A stretch of DNA of 18,550 nucleotides from Clostridia bacterium (GTDB taxonomy: Bacteria > Bacillota_A > Clostridia > Oscillospirales > CAG-272): contig JAFVYX010000142.1 in NCBI GenBank assembly GCA_017500625.1, positions 1 through 18,550 on the forward strand, read 5' to 3'. The notes beneath the pieces are model-generated. The model saw only the letters and a list, made by a program, of their open reading frames with translations. It searched no databases and was not told where the DNA came from. Of this stretch, positions 8,201-14,309 are shown piece after piece. The number at the start of each line of letters is the position of its first letter. Position 1 is the first letter of the stretch. The translations under genes and the position numbers were made by a program.

Positions 8201-8649
8201 GTCTTCCGATACTTCTCCTCGGCGACCTCCTCGGTGTAGTGGTGGGTGATGGTGCGCGTATAGCGGCAGCCCTTGTTGTCGCACTTCGTATCGCAGTCGT
8301 GCGAGAAGGTATGCTCGGCGGCCTCGACCGCGTACTCGTCACAGCGCGCGCAGTCCACGGGCGTTGTGCAATCGCCGTCATCGGCCACGGGCTTATGCGG
8401 GCCAAGCTCACCGTATTCCTCGTTGCAAACGATGCAAACCGCCCGCTTGAGGCAGGTGGCCGTGCCGCCCGAGTGGCCCGCGGGCTCTCCCTCGGTGGCG
8501 CCGCAGAGCATACAGGTCTTCGGCTCGGTGCAGGTGGGGTTCAGGTAGATGTGGCTGCACTCGGGCCCGCAGGACGCGAGCAGAAGCATGCCCGCAAGGA
8601 TCAAGGTGGCGAGCATCAGCAGAGTGACAGCTTTTCCAAGGTGCTTCAT
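2206..8649 (-). CDS. Giant cell-surface lipoprotein, Cys/His-rich repeats plus BspA-like leucine-rich repeats, 2147 aa
   Basis: The start at 8649 is supported by GGGAGGAACCT directly upstream and by the signal peptide that begins there (MKHLGKAV, then a Leu/Ala-rich core) with lipobox LLAS-Cys27. A longer frame to 8679 lacks these features. After Cys27, residues to about 985 are an array of about 50-residue units in two classes, each with three Cys and a closing His. From about 1000 to 2147 there are three blocks of LRR_5/BspA-like repeats (pattern LPDTLKKIGSQAFSGLSS) separated by non-LRR segments near 1240-1290 and 1510-1560. The end (residues about 2090-2147) is the usual LRR_5 terminus followed by a short tail. 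There is no LPxTG sorting signal, so anchoring is by lipid. BspA-like proteins are known in adhesion and host or polymer contact; that role here is inference. It has its own promoter and terminator, hence a single-gene transcript. Confidence 0.9.
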   Translation of the reverse strand: MKHLGKAVTLLMLATLILAGMLLLASCGPECSHIYLNPTCTEPKTCMLCGATEGEPAGHSGGTATCLKRAVCIVCNEEYGELGPHKPVADDGDCTTPVDCARCDEYAVEAAEHTFSHDCDTKCDNKGCRYTRTITHHYTEEVAEEKYRKTAATCTAQAVYYTSCQCGAYSKTESMVFSYGELLPHEYTREVASGAHLKSAATCTELATYYKSCRCGIHDEEKSGTFTAGNLLPHEYTREVASAAYLKTAPTCTELATYYKSCACGAHDAAGPSFAYGELAPHAYTVSSATADHRVTEATCTALATYYKSCVCGIHDEKESAIFAFGDLLPHTYTEAVVAEAHLASAATCTAPAAYYHSCSECGASDVEGETFSHGDPVPHTEGEAVRENEVAATCGDDGSYDSVVYCATCKTHELSRVTVTLPATGDHTPAADDGDCTTDTLCTVCGKVAAEGFAHKAGTAVHENVTAPTCGEDGHRDVCVYCSVCSTEMSRVTEAIPATGDHEGAAPVVENRKEPTCGVAGSYENVTYCSECDSELRRDTVAIPATGNHTPAAAVAENRKEPTCALDGSYDSVVYCSVCGHELSRETLAIPATGDHVYTQKTVRDTYLATAATCTEKATYYMSCGCGAHDPEKSPTFAYGNTTPHSYTHKVAERTFLATAATCTKQATYYKSCVCGAYSPSLSATFASGSPLPHEYTEKVATHKYLATYATCTEKATYYMSCACGAHDTEESPTFASGSLADHRYNKEVVDEKYLFEAATCTHAARYYYSCVCGEFSVYHSTTFDHGEKLPHTQAAPVTENEVEPTCSVAGSYDLVVRCATCYDHVFSRESFTVSPTGNHTKGDATVENNVAPTCKENGHYDEVYYCTVCGTEAARKTVTVPATGVCVQSTEPTVENKVESSCTVKGSYDEVYSCIHCGEEMLRLTKELPLAEHEGVETIVKEATCLEKGEKRVACKNCDYVGLVTIPRKSGHTYVDGACTVCGIPEATLTQGVSHSNGTITSIDPAAIGMVGGVIRLPATMGGTPITAIDASVFKGNTDIKAVYLTGNITTIPSNAFAGCTGLETVVFSEGLTTIESYAFLGCTSLREIVLPDTLKKIGSQAFSGLSSVTRIVIGEGVTSIGTRAFAGCVNLETVEYNAKACTSVSENTFASGGKNVGGFDIVIGARVQSIPGALFYYSNTGKDYEAELSVIKSITFREGGVCTSIGKYAFASPFAKGMTVYLPATVQTVSDYAFRGSTDWSDSTNHYFYRRPVMILSAAEKKPSGFTSYWASSGAYFYNGTSFTFENPYLFGATGVHGVTEDGYYWAEKGDGTLVIYDVDDSVTEVVFPETIGGKTVTEIAVGTLYYHKNVTSIVIPKGITKIGKQAFAFCDALTRVEFDAVACADLEGSAFFTVNNAGYVEILFVIDKDVTRIPSYFLTTANNYNAKFKKTVVFEKGSVCTEISDYAFTGGAFTSVVIPASVATVEYNGFGDFNSNIYYEGTAADWAAIEMKGSNTFTYSRFYYYVEGEPTAHGTWWSYGEDGMPCEVAYAPAPGSAGYASAGLTYKLSSDGTYYILSSADSATDTEIYIAESFNGLPVCEIASNVFRARADITAVHFPAGLKSIGMYAFQDCTALASVTLPSGLTTLSDSVFYGCTALSEVSLGSSLKTMGNSVFYKCTSLSNITLPATLETVGGTAFAYTQLSEISLPASLRGIGSTAFDNTPIVEDPANWDMENMLFYVDTCLMSVNPAVEGEITVRPGTTVITYSAFYTCSKVTKITLPEGLLHIAANAFIYCSGLKTINLPDSLLTIGNGAFYNCSNLKGHFDLPACDVPAQLFMYCSKIEGVTIPEGVTSIGDEAFLFCYQLGNVTLPKTLKTIGEQAFYNCYAFTELTVPEGVTSIGASALHGLTSLKKLYLPSTLTSLEAGALGSMTELEEITVPFVGLSPRPSGQSANFGRIFTQSNTYEEGETVAQQYKRGNTVTTAYYYIPAGLKSITVHGGEINDYAFYGMSMVETLTLGDGLTMISGSSYLSSTAHYKNEANWTDGALYIGQYLIKVKSDVAGEFTVREGTLGIAGSAFSGCTGLTSVTLPASLTFIGRNTFSGCTALTALSFGAPAAWRGYNPTTYMSYTLTPEDVADAAAMATFLTTSGQSGAYYTRQ
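5690..8560 (-). repeat. DNA-level tandem repeats encoding the Cys/His array
   Basis: Units of about 141-150 bases recur. Exact copies are long in places: a 36-base string at 7864-7899 recurs at 8011-8046, and a 32-base string at 7925-7956 recurs at 8072-8103. Both pairs are offset by 147 bases, i.e. one 49-residue unit. This indicates recent unit duplication or recombination within the gene. In the protein there are nine class A units (C-x9-C-x-C), eight class B units (mostly C-x11-C-x2-C, ending ATGDH or ATGNH), and several shorter C-x5-C-x2-C units near the N-terminus. Confidence 0.88.
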
Positions 8650-8714
8650 AGGTTCCTCCCAAAACGTATTGACCGCCACGCGCGGCCGCGGGTAGGGAAT
8701 TACTAATATATATA

Positions 8715-8743
8715 TTAATAGCTGATTTTTATAAGAATGTCAA
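8715..8743 (-). promoter_or_regulatory. Sigma-A promoter of the giant lipoprotein gene
   Basis: On the minus strand TTGACA (8738-8743) and TATTAA (8715-8720) are 17 bases apart. The -10 lies in an AT palindrome (about 8702-8721), and the leader of about 60 bases is GC-rich with a CGCGGCCGCG palindrome. Confidence 0.8.
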
Positions 8744-8783
8744 TACCCCCGTTTTCTCTTCCACTCCTCTCTACGAAAAAAGA

Positions 8784-8806
8784 AAAAAGCCACAAAGTGG
8801 CTTTTT
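8784..8806 (-). terminator. Terminator downstream of pcrA
   Basis: AAAAAGCCAC (8784-8793) pairs with GTGGCTTTTT (8797-8806), loop AAA. On the minus strand a T run continues with TTTTTTCTTTTTT. It lies about 250 bases beyond the pcrA stop, so pcrA mRNA would carry the repeat at 8881-9058 in its 3' untranslated region. Confidence 0.82.
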
Positions 8807-8880
8807 CCCGTTTTCTTTATTGGGGGCCGCGGCTCTCGCGGAGGACTTTTTGACTATGTGCCACATCGGGGCACTGCGAA

Positions 8881-9058
8881 GCTGTACAACGACTATGCGG
8901 CAGGACAAGGCGAGCAACGACGTATTGCGCAATGGATAAAGAGGACTCGGCGAGGAGAAATTGTGCAAGACGAGGCGCACCGAGAAACGGAGGCGACGGC
9001 GTATACCAATACGTCGAGCCGAGGATCGCAGGCGCAACGACGTATTGCGCGATTTATA
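8881..9058 (-). repeat. Dispersed intergenic repeat, copy B, in the pcrA 3' region
   Basis: Read on the minus strand (pcrA sense), it contains CTCGACGTATTGGTATACGC (from 9018 down), later CGGTGCGCCTCGTC, and then CAATTTCTCCTC (8963-8952). This is the same order as in copies A and C. It also holds its own direct repeat: GCAACGACGTATTGCGC at 8914-8930 and again at 9034-9050, 120 bases apart, with a degenerate third copy near 8887. The last repeat runs across the pcrA stop codon. The stretch 8807-8880 shows no gene. Confidence 0.65.
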
Positions 9059-11435
9059 CCGCCGAGAGTTTGGCGTAGGTGGCCATCAGCTTCTTCTTCT
9101 CTCCGCTGTCGAAGGCCACCTCGTAGAGGGTGTCGCCGCCCATCGGGCGGACGGCGAGGACGGTGCCCTCACCGAAGATCTGGTGGCGGACGCGGTCACC
9201 GGCGACAAAGGTTGCGGTGGGGGCAGCGGGGCGCACGGGAGGCGGCGTGCCGACGGTCGGGCGGCGGTAGAACTCGCCCGTTTTCGGCTGGGCTTGCTCA
9301 CGGCGGGGCTGGGGGCGCTGTGCGGAGGGCTTGCGCGGAGTGTCCTCCTCGATGAGGGCGGGGGGAAGCTCCTCGCGGACGAAGCGCGAGAGGGGGTTGA
9401 AGGCGGTACGGCCGTACATCAGGCGCTCCTTCGTGTAGGACATATAGATCTTTTGCTTGGCGCGGGTGATCGCCACGTAGGCAAGGCGGCGCTCCTCCCC
9501 CAGCTCGGCGGGGTCGGTGCGGGACTGCATTCCCGGGAACACGCCCTCCTCCATACCGGGGAGGAAGACGACGGGAAATTCGAGCCCCTTCGCGCTGTGG
9601 ATCGTCATCAGGACCACGGCATCGGCGTCCTCGTCGTACTTATCGACGTCGCTGACCAGCGCGACCTCCTCGAGAAAGCCCGAAAGCGAGGCCTCGTCAC
9701 CCGAGCGCTTTTCGTATTCGGCGGCGGCCGAGACCAGCTCCCCCACGTGGTCGATGCGCGTTTTGGAGATCTCCCCCTCGGCCACGAGCATCGCACGGTA
9801 GCCCGTTCTCTCAAAAACGTGCTCGATGAGCGAGGGGAGGTCGGTCTTCTCTGCGCGGAGAGAGGCAAGAAGCGAGGAGAATTCGGTGAGGCGGGCGGCG
9901 ACCTTCGCGAGGGAGGGGAACTCCGAGGCGCGCTCCAGCACCTCGCTCATCGAGAGCCCTGCCTCGTCCGCGAGACGGGCCACCTCCTCGACCGTCGAAT
10001 CGCCGATCTTGCGCTTCGGCTCGTTGATGATGCGCGTAAGGCGGAGGTTGTCGCTGGGGTTGGCAAGGACGTGGAGATAGGCAACCATGTCGCGGATCTC
10101 CTTGCGGTCATAGAAGCGCTGGCCGCCGAGAATGCGATAGGGGATACCGCTCTTGGCGAGGGCTCCCTCGAGCGAGCGCGAGAGCTCGTTGAGGCGGTAA
10201 AGGATCGCCACGTCACGGTAGCGGCGGCGCTCATGCACCACGGTCTCCATGATCTTATCCTTGATCCAGGCGGCCTCGTCGTTCTGATTTTCGGATTTAT
10301 GTAAAGTTATCTTTGCACCATCGTCGCCCGCGCACCAGAGACGCTTTGCGTGGCGCTCACGGTTGTGAGCGATGACGGCGTTGGCGGCCTCCAGAATGGT
10401 CTTGGTGCTACGGTAGTTCTGCTCCAGCTTGACGACGGTGGCGTTTTTGTAGGTCTTGTCAAAGTCAAGAATGTTCTCGACCGTGGCGCCGCGGAAGCGG
10501 TAGATGCTCTGGTCATCGTCACCGACGACCATAATGTTGCCCTCGCCCGCCGAAAGAAGCGCCGAGAGACGGAACTGGGCGGGGTTCGTATCCTGATACT
10601 CGTCGATGCAGACGTAGCGGAACTTGCGCTGATACTTGGCCGCCACCTCGGGGTTGCTCTCAAGGAGCTGAACGGTCTTCATAATGATATCGTCAAAGTC
10701 GAGGGCGTTGGCCTCCTCGAGTCGGCGTTGGTACTCCTTGTACGCCTTGCCGATCTGGCGGAGACGGAAATCGCCGTTATCGGCGAACTCGCGGGGGGAG
10801 ATGAGCTTGTTCTTGGCGTCCGAGATCGCGGCCAGCACGCTTTTGACGGGGAGAAGCTTTTCGTCGATCTCCAGGGCCTTCATCGCCTCGGAGAGGACGC
10901 GCTTCCCGTCATCGGTGTCGTAGATCGAGAAGCCGCTCTTGTAGCCCGCCTCGGCCGTGTGGGAGCGCAGGATCCGCATACAGACCGAGTGGAAGGTGCC
11001 CGCCCAGATCTCCTCGCTCACTGCAGGATCGCCAAACGCGGCACTGAGGCGCTCGCGGATCTCGCCCGCGGCCTTGTTGGTGAAGGTGATGGCCAGCATC
11101 GCCCACGGGGGGCAGGGGGCGTGGGTGAAGACGGGAAGGATCTCCTCGATCTCCGAGATCGGGGACGTGGCGGCACAGGCCTCCAGCGCCGCGACCTCGG
11201 CCTCCCCTGTGCCCTCGGGCACGTAATCGGTCGAATAGGCGTCACCGTAACGAATGAGGTGGAGGATACGGCGGACAAGGACGGTGGTCTTGCCCGAGCC
11301 CGCCCCCGCCAGAACGAGAACCGCCCCGCGCTCCGCGCACACGGCACGGCATTGCTCGGGGTTCAGCTTTTCTCCATAATAGCGCATAAAAAGGCGGCGC
11401 TTGGCGGCGAGATAGCGTTGCTTTAAGTCCTGCAT
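9054..11435 (-). CDS. pcrA: ATP-dependent DNA helicase PcrA/UvrD, superfamily 1A, 793 aa
   Basis: It unwinds DNA 3' to 5' in nucleotide excision and mismatch repair and clears recombinase or stalled polymerase (family knowledge). All SF1A motifs are visible: Walker A LAGAGSGKTT (Lys49), DEYQDTNPAQ (motif II), VVGDDDQSIYRFRGA (III), LEQNYRST (IV), VLMTIHSAKGLEFPVVFLPG (V) and RRLAYVAITRAKQKIYMSYT (VI). After a Pro/Gln-rich linker the C-terminus has FVAGDRVRHQIFGEGTVLAV, the Tudor-like domain through which PcrA contacts RNA polymerase. The length fits the family (about 730-800). Start 11435 is set by AAGGAG 9 bases upstream; the frame runs on to 11582, but that would include promoter sequence. 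It is monocistronic, with its own promoter. The 2B subdomain shows no lesion. Confidence 0.97.
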   Translation of the reverse strand: MQDLKQRYLAAKRRLFMRYYGEKLNPEQCRAVCAERGAVLVLAGAGSGKTTVLVRRILHLIRYGDAYSTDYVPEGTGEAEVAALEACAATSPISEIEEILPVFTHAPCPPWAMLAITFTNKAAGEIRERLSAAFGDPAVSEEIWAGTFHSVCMRILRSHTAEAGYKSGFSIYDTDDGKRVLSEAMKALEIDEKLLPVKSVLAAISDAKNKLISPREFADNGDFRLRQIGKAYKEYQRRLEEANALDFDDIIMKTVQLLESNPEVAAKYQRKFRYVCIDEYQDTNPAQFRLSALLSAGEGNIMVVGDDDQSIYRFRGATVENILDFDKTYKNATVVKLEQNYRSTKTILEAANAVIAHNRERHAKRLWCAGDDGAKITLHKSENQNDEAAWIKDKIMETVVHERRRYRDVAILYRLNELSRSLEGALAKSGIPYRILGGQRFYDRKEIRDMVAYLHVLANPSDNLRLTRIINEPKRKIGDSTVEEVARLADEAGLSMSEVLERASEFPSLAKVAARLTEFSSLLASLRAEKTDLPSLIEHVFERTGYRAMLVAEGEISKTRIDHVGELVSAAAEYEKRSGDEASLSGFLEEVALVSDVDKYDEDADAVVLMTIHSAKGLEFPVVFLPGMEEGVFPGMQSRTDPAELGEERRLAYVAITRAKQKIYMSYTKERLMYGRTAFNPLSRFVREELPPALIEEDTPRKPSAQRPQPRREQAQPKTGEFYRRPTVGTPPPVRPAAPTATFVAGDRVRHQIFGEGTVLAVRPMGGDTLYEVAFDSGEKKKLMATYAKLSAV

Positions 11436-11465
11436 AACGGTGACTCCTTGTTTCGTGCTCTCTCT

Positions 11466-11494
11466 ATTATAACAGTTTTTCACTTGCAACGCAA
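11466..11494 (-). promoter_or_regulatory. Sigma-A promoter of pcrA
   Basis: On the minus strand TTGCGT (11489-11494) and TATAAT (11466-11471) are 17 bases apart, about 30 bases upstream of the start codon. Confidence 0.78.
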
Positions 11495-11504
11495 GTAAAA
11501 AAGG

Positions 11505-11531
11505 AAAAAGAGGTGCCCTGGCACCTCTTTT
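11505..11531 (-). terminator. Terminator of the ArsB/NhaD-like permease gene
   Basis: AAAAAGAGGTGCC (11505-11517) pairs with GGCACCTCTTTT (11520-11531). On the minus strand it is followed by TTTTTCCTTTTTT. It separates the permease gene from pcrA. Confidence 0.88.
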
Positions 11532-11544
11532 GCTTACGGTAACG

Positions 11545-12843
11545 TCAGCCCAGCACGAGAAAGAGTCCGAAAAGCGCCGCAAGGAGCGCGGGGAGGGCTG
11601 TCGTGAGGCCGAGCTTCAAAAAATCGCGGTAGCCGAACGAGAGGCCGTGGCCTTTGAGGATCTCGCTCCACATAATGCCCGCAAGGGCGCCGATCGGGGT
11701 GAAGAAGGCACCGACGTTCGAGCCGATGACGGTGGCATACACAGCGCCAAGGGGAGCGTTGCCCGCGGCGAGGATCTCGGAAAACAAGACGCTCATCGGG
11801 ATATTGTTGACAAGGTTGGAGGCGAGGAAGGAGACAAGGCCGTAGGAAAGAACGGGCGGCAGGGGCGAGAGCCACTCCGCCAGGTGCGCGGTGATGCCCG
11901 CCTCCGAAAGGACGACGATCATCACGAACATCGAAAGGACAAAGGGGACGAGCTGCCACGGCGCACGGGCAAGGCAGGCACCGAGCTCACGCGGAGCGCG
12001 GCGGCGGAGCGCCGAGAGGACGAGGGCCAGGACGAAGAGTGAGACGACGGCACCGAGAGCCACCGCCCACATCGGAAGCCCCACGTACGCGCCGACGGCG
12101 AGAAGCACGGTGGCAACGAGGAGGTGCCAAAGGCCAAGCGCAAGGAGAGGGCGATCGGGGCGGGGCACGGCCTCGGGCTCGGTCGCCATACGGACGGCGA
12201 GCTTTTTGTGGTAGAGGCGGTAGAGGACGAGAAAGGCCACGGCACCCGAAAGGGCGGTGGGCAGGAGCATGACGCGCAGGTAGGAAACAAAGTCGATGCC
12301 CGCGGCGGTGGCGAGGTAGATGTTGGTGGGGTTGCCGATGATGAGCATCATGCTCCAGGTGTTGGCGGCCACAAATTCAGCGGCGAGATAGGGCATCGGA
12401 TCGATGCCGGCGTTCCTTGCAAAGTAGCAGATGAAGGGCGTGAAGGAGAGGACGACGATGTCGTTTGAGGTAAAGACGGTCAGCACCGACACCGTGACGT
12501 ACAGGAGAAGAAAGAGGCGGCGTTGGCCTCCGTGGGCGCGGCGAAGCACCCCCGCGGCAAGATAGCGGAAGAAGCCGACCTCATCGAGAAAGACCGAGAG
12601 GACGGTCATCGAGAGAAAGAGCACAAGGATCTTCAGGGGATTGACGGCGCTGTCCGAGACGAGCGCGCCCCCGACCTTGGCAGGGTCGCAAAGGCCGAGA
12701 GACAGCATGGCGGCGGCACCGAGGAGCGTGACGGCCACGTAGCTGTCGATCGAGAGGCGGCCAAGGCGGAGCTTCGGGTAAAGGAGCACCGCGAGGATCA
12801 TCGCGAGTGAGGTGACGGCGAAGATGAGAACGGCGGCGATCAT
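11545..12843 (-). CDS. ArsB/NhaD-type (ion transporter superfamily) permease, 432 aa
   Basis: This is an integral membrane protein with about ten to twelve hydrophobic segments and the two-fold repeat of the ion transporter superfamily. Hallmarks are FTSNDIVVLSFTP (124-136) with GNPTNI (170-175) in the first half, and SNLVNNIP (342-349) with GSNVGAFFTPIGALAGIMW (374-392) in the second. These re-entrant-loop motifs match the ArsB, CitM and NhaD families. ATG 12843 has AGGGGGG upstream. There is no arsR, arsA, arsC or other metal gene beside it, so arsenite export is not supported; anion/sodium symport or proton antiport are equally possible. It is monocistronic, from a near-consensus promoter and divergent from the metallophosphatase gene. 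Confidence 0.87.
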   Translation of the reverse strand: MIAAVLIFAVTSLAMILAVLLYPKLRLGRLSIDSYVAVTLLGAAAMLSLGLCDPAKVGGALVSDSAVNPLKILVLFLSMTVLSVFLDEVGFFRYLAAGVLRRAHGGQRRLFLLLYVTVSVLTVFTSNDIVVLSFTPFICYFARNAGIDPMPYLAAEFVAANTWSMMLIIGNPTNIYLATAAGIDFVSYLRVMLLPTALSGAVAFLVLYRLYHKKLAVRMATEPEAVPRPDRPLLALGLWHLLVATVLLAVGAYVGLPMWAVALGAVVSLFVLALVLSALRRRAPRELGACLARAPWQLVPFVLSMFVMIVVLSEAGITAHLAEWLSPLPPVLSYGLVSFLASNLVNNIPMSVLFSEILAAGNAPLGAVYATVIGSNVGAFFTPIGALAGIMWSEILKGHGLSFGYRDFLKLGLTTALPALLAALFGLFLVLG

Positions 12844-12874
12844 ACGGCACCCCCCTTTCGTTTTTTACCCACAT

Positions 12875-12903
12875 AGCATAGCACAGCGGGCGGATTTTGT
12901 CAA
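12875..12903 (-). promoter_or_regulatory. Sigma-A promoter of the permease gene
   Basis: On the minus strand TTGACA (12898-12903) and TATGCT (12875-12880) are separated by 17 bases. The leader is about 25 bases long. Confidence 0.85.
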
Positions 12904-12973
12904 TTGCGAGTTTTTATTTTCGGTAATTTTGAATGCAATACGCGAAAAATCGGATAACGGGCGGGGGTGGAAC

Positions 12974-13003
12974 TTGACTTTGGGGGGCGGGGCGTGCTAT
13001 ACT
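12974..13003 (+). promoter_or_regulatory. Sigma-A promoter of the metallophosphatase gene
   Basis: TTGACT (12974-12979) and TATACT (12998-13003) are 18 bases apart, about 30 bases before the start codon. The spacer is strongly G-rich. Between this promoter and the divergent one (12904-12973) no further gene is seen. Confidence 0.82.
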
Positions 13004-13032
13004 GAGGGCAGAAAACGAAAGGGAGAGCTCCG

Positions 13033-13941
13033 ATGAAGTTTTTACTGTTTGCCGATTTTCACTTTGCGCCCGGCATCTTCCGCGGCGGCGATATGGACGC
13101 TTTGCGTCTTTTCCAAAGGCGTGCCGAGGAGGAGGGGTGCGACTTTATGATCCACCTCGGGGACTACACCAACAACTGCCGCCCCGAGCATCTCGAAATG
13201 ATCAACGCGTACCAGGATTTCCATATTCCCTCCTACCACGTCATCGGCAACCACGAGGCCGACAACGCCCCCTTTGAGAAGGTCTTGGAGCTTTACCGTC
13301 TCAAGAGCGGCTATTACTATTTTGATATCGATGGCTACCGCATCATCGTCACCGACCCGAACTACTGCTTTGACGGCAAGGAGTACTACCACTTCTCGAT
13401 GGGCAACTACCACACCCGCGGCGGTGAGCGCGATTGGCTGCCGCCCGAGCAGATCGCCTGGCTCCGCGAGACGATCGCGACGGCCCCCGGCCCCTGCCTC
13501 ATTATGAGCCACTCGAGCTACGAGCGGCCCGACGGCGTCCGCAACCGTGACGACGTGCGCGCCGTCATTGACGAGGCCAACCGCCGCCGTCCGCACAGCG
13601 TGCTTGCCTGCTTCAACGGCCACCACCACCACGACAACGCGCGCATTATGGCGAACGTCCTCTATTTCGACGTCAACAGCGTATGCTTTGACTGGCTGGA
13701 GAAGCGCCACGACTGCTATCCCGAGGAGCTTTGCCAGAAGATCACCTCCCTCTCGCACACCGTCTGCTACGAGGATCCGCTCTACTGCATCGTCACGATC
13801 GAGGGCACGCATATCAAGATCGAGGGCGCCAAGTCGAAGATGTTCCTGGGCATTAACCGCGCCGAGGCGGGCTGCCAGATCTACGATGCGGCGGGCCGCG
13901 CCGTGGTGCCGTACATCAGTGACCTTGATATTACTCTCTAA
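13033..13941 (+). CDS. Calcineurin-like metallophosphoesterase, 302 aa
   Basis: The dinuclear metal site of the calcineurin-like family is complete: DFH (Asp8, His10), GDYTNN (Asp44, Asn47 region), GNHE (Asn73, His74), SHSS (His160) and GHHHHD (196-201). The layout resembles CpdA/Icc-type phosphodiesterases and uncharacterised soluble phosphatases. No signal peptide or membrane segment is seen, so it is cytoplasmic. GGGAGAG lies 6-7 bases before ATG 13033. It stands alone, with its own promoter and the terminator at 13973-14010. The C-terminal third (YCIVTIEGTHIKIEGAKS) is a beta-rich cap. The substrate cannot be predicted; a cyclic nucleotide, a phosphoprotein or another phosphoester are all possible. 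Confidence 0.9.
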   Translation: MKFLLFADFHFAPGIFRGGDMDALRLFQRRAEEEGCDFMIHLGDYTNNCRPEHLEMINAYQDFHIPSYHVIGNHEADNAPFEKVLELYRLKSGYYYFDIDGYRIIVTDPNYCFDGKEYYHFSMGNYHTRGGERDWLPPEQIAWLRETIATAPGPCLIMSHSSYERPDGVRNRDDVRAVIDEANRRRPHSVLACFNGHHHHDNARIMANVLYFDVNSVCFDWLEKRHDCYPEELCQKITSLSHTVCYEDPLYCIVTIEGTHIKIEGAKSKMFLGINRAEAGCQIYDAAGRAVVPYISDLDITL

Positions 13942-13943
13942 TT

Positions 13944-14045
13944 GGGCGGTGCCTTTGGGCATAACCGCAAGCAAAAAGGGCTGTGTTGCTTCGGCAACGC
14001 GGCTCTTTTTTTGCGTCTTCGCTTTTCCCTTTTGTTCTAAGGTGG
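13944..14045 (+). repeat. Direct repeat 1 (102 bases, contains a terminator)
   Basis: Starting 3 bases after the phosphatase stop, this segment recurs at 14189-14290 with only about half a dozen differences. It begins GGGCGGTGCCTTTGGGCATA and ends CCCTTTTGTTCT plus GGTGG. Confidence 0.93.
13973..14010 (+). terminator. Terminator of the metallophosphatase gene (inside direct repeat 1)
   Basis: The 17-base stem AAAAAGGGCTGTGTTGC pairs with 13994-14010, with three G-U wobbles, closed by a UUCG tetraloop and followed by a T run. A second weaker hairpin, AAAACC-TAC-GGTTTT, lies at 14046-14060. Confidence 0.9.
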
Positions 14046-14091
14046 AAAACCTACGGTTTTCTTCCGTCTTTTTTTATTTGCTTGCTATTGC

Positions 14092-14160
14092 CGTTCACGC
14101 CCTCTCGACGTACGCTTGTACGCCTTCGGTGCGCGATCGTCAATTTCTGCTCCAAACTCC
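14092..14160 (+). repeat. Dispersed intergenic repeat, copy C
   Basis: CTCGACGTACGCTTGTACGC (14104-14123) is followed by GGTGCGC and then CAATTTCTGCTCC (14141-14153). This matches copy A at 584-629 in order and spacing, and copy B on the minus strand. It lies between the two 102-base direct repeats. The stretch 14046-14188 holds no gene. Confidence 0.7.
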
Positions 14161-14188
14161 CTCGCCCAAGGTGGCTTCTGCGGCTCGG

Positions 14189-14290
14189 GGGCGGTGCCTT
14201 TGGGCATAACCGCAAGAAAAAAAGGGCTGTGTTGCTTTGGCAACGCGGCTCTTTTTTACGTCTTCGCTTTTCCCTTTTGTTCTGTGGTGG
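14189..14290 (+). repeat. Direct repeat 2 (102 bases, contains a terminator)
   Basis: Second copy of 13944-14045, offset by 245 bases. The differences are one base in the hairpin loop (TTTG for TTCG), A/T-run length changes, and two bases near the end. Confidence 0.93.
14219..14256 (+). terminator. Second copy of the same terminator, upstream of murD
   Basis: The stem at 14219-14235 pairs with 14240-14256, loop TTTG, followed by a T run. No gene lies between the two terminators, so this one backs up the first and insulates the murD promoter. Confidence 0.85.
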
Positions 14291-14309
14291 CTTCTTTACA
14301 AATTAGGTG

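Noticed and set aside
5690..8560. Possible CRISPR-like array because of regular repeats
   Set aside because: The repeats are about 147 bases, degenerate, and all in one open reading frame encoding a protein repeat; there are no short uniform repeats with unique spacers and no cas genes.
8961..10304. A long plus-strand open frame antisense to pcrA (also 10350-11426)
   Set aside because: The minus strand carries every helicase motif; the antisense product has no recognisable domain and no proper start signal.
13042..13974. A minus-strand frame antisense to the metallophosphatase gene
   Set aside because: The plus-strand frame has all metal-binding motifs, a promoter and a ribosome site. The antisense frame is Ala/Val/Asp-rich shadow sequence that would start inside terminator repeat 1.
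13944..14290. Riboswitch or attenuator in front of murD
   Set aside because: The hairpin near murD lies upstream of the murD promoter, not in its leader, so it cannot attenuate murD from that promoter; it is better read as a duplicated terminator.
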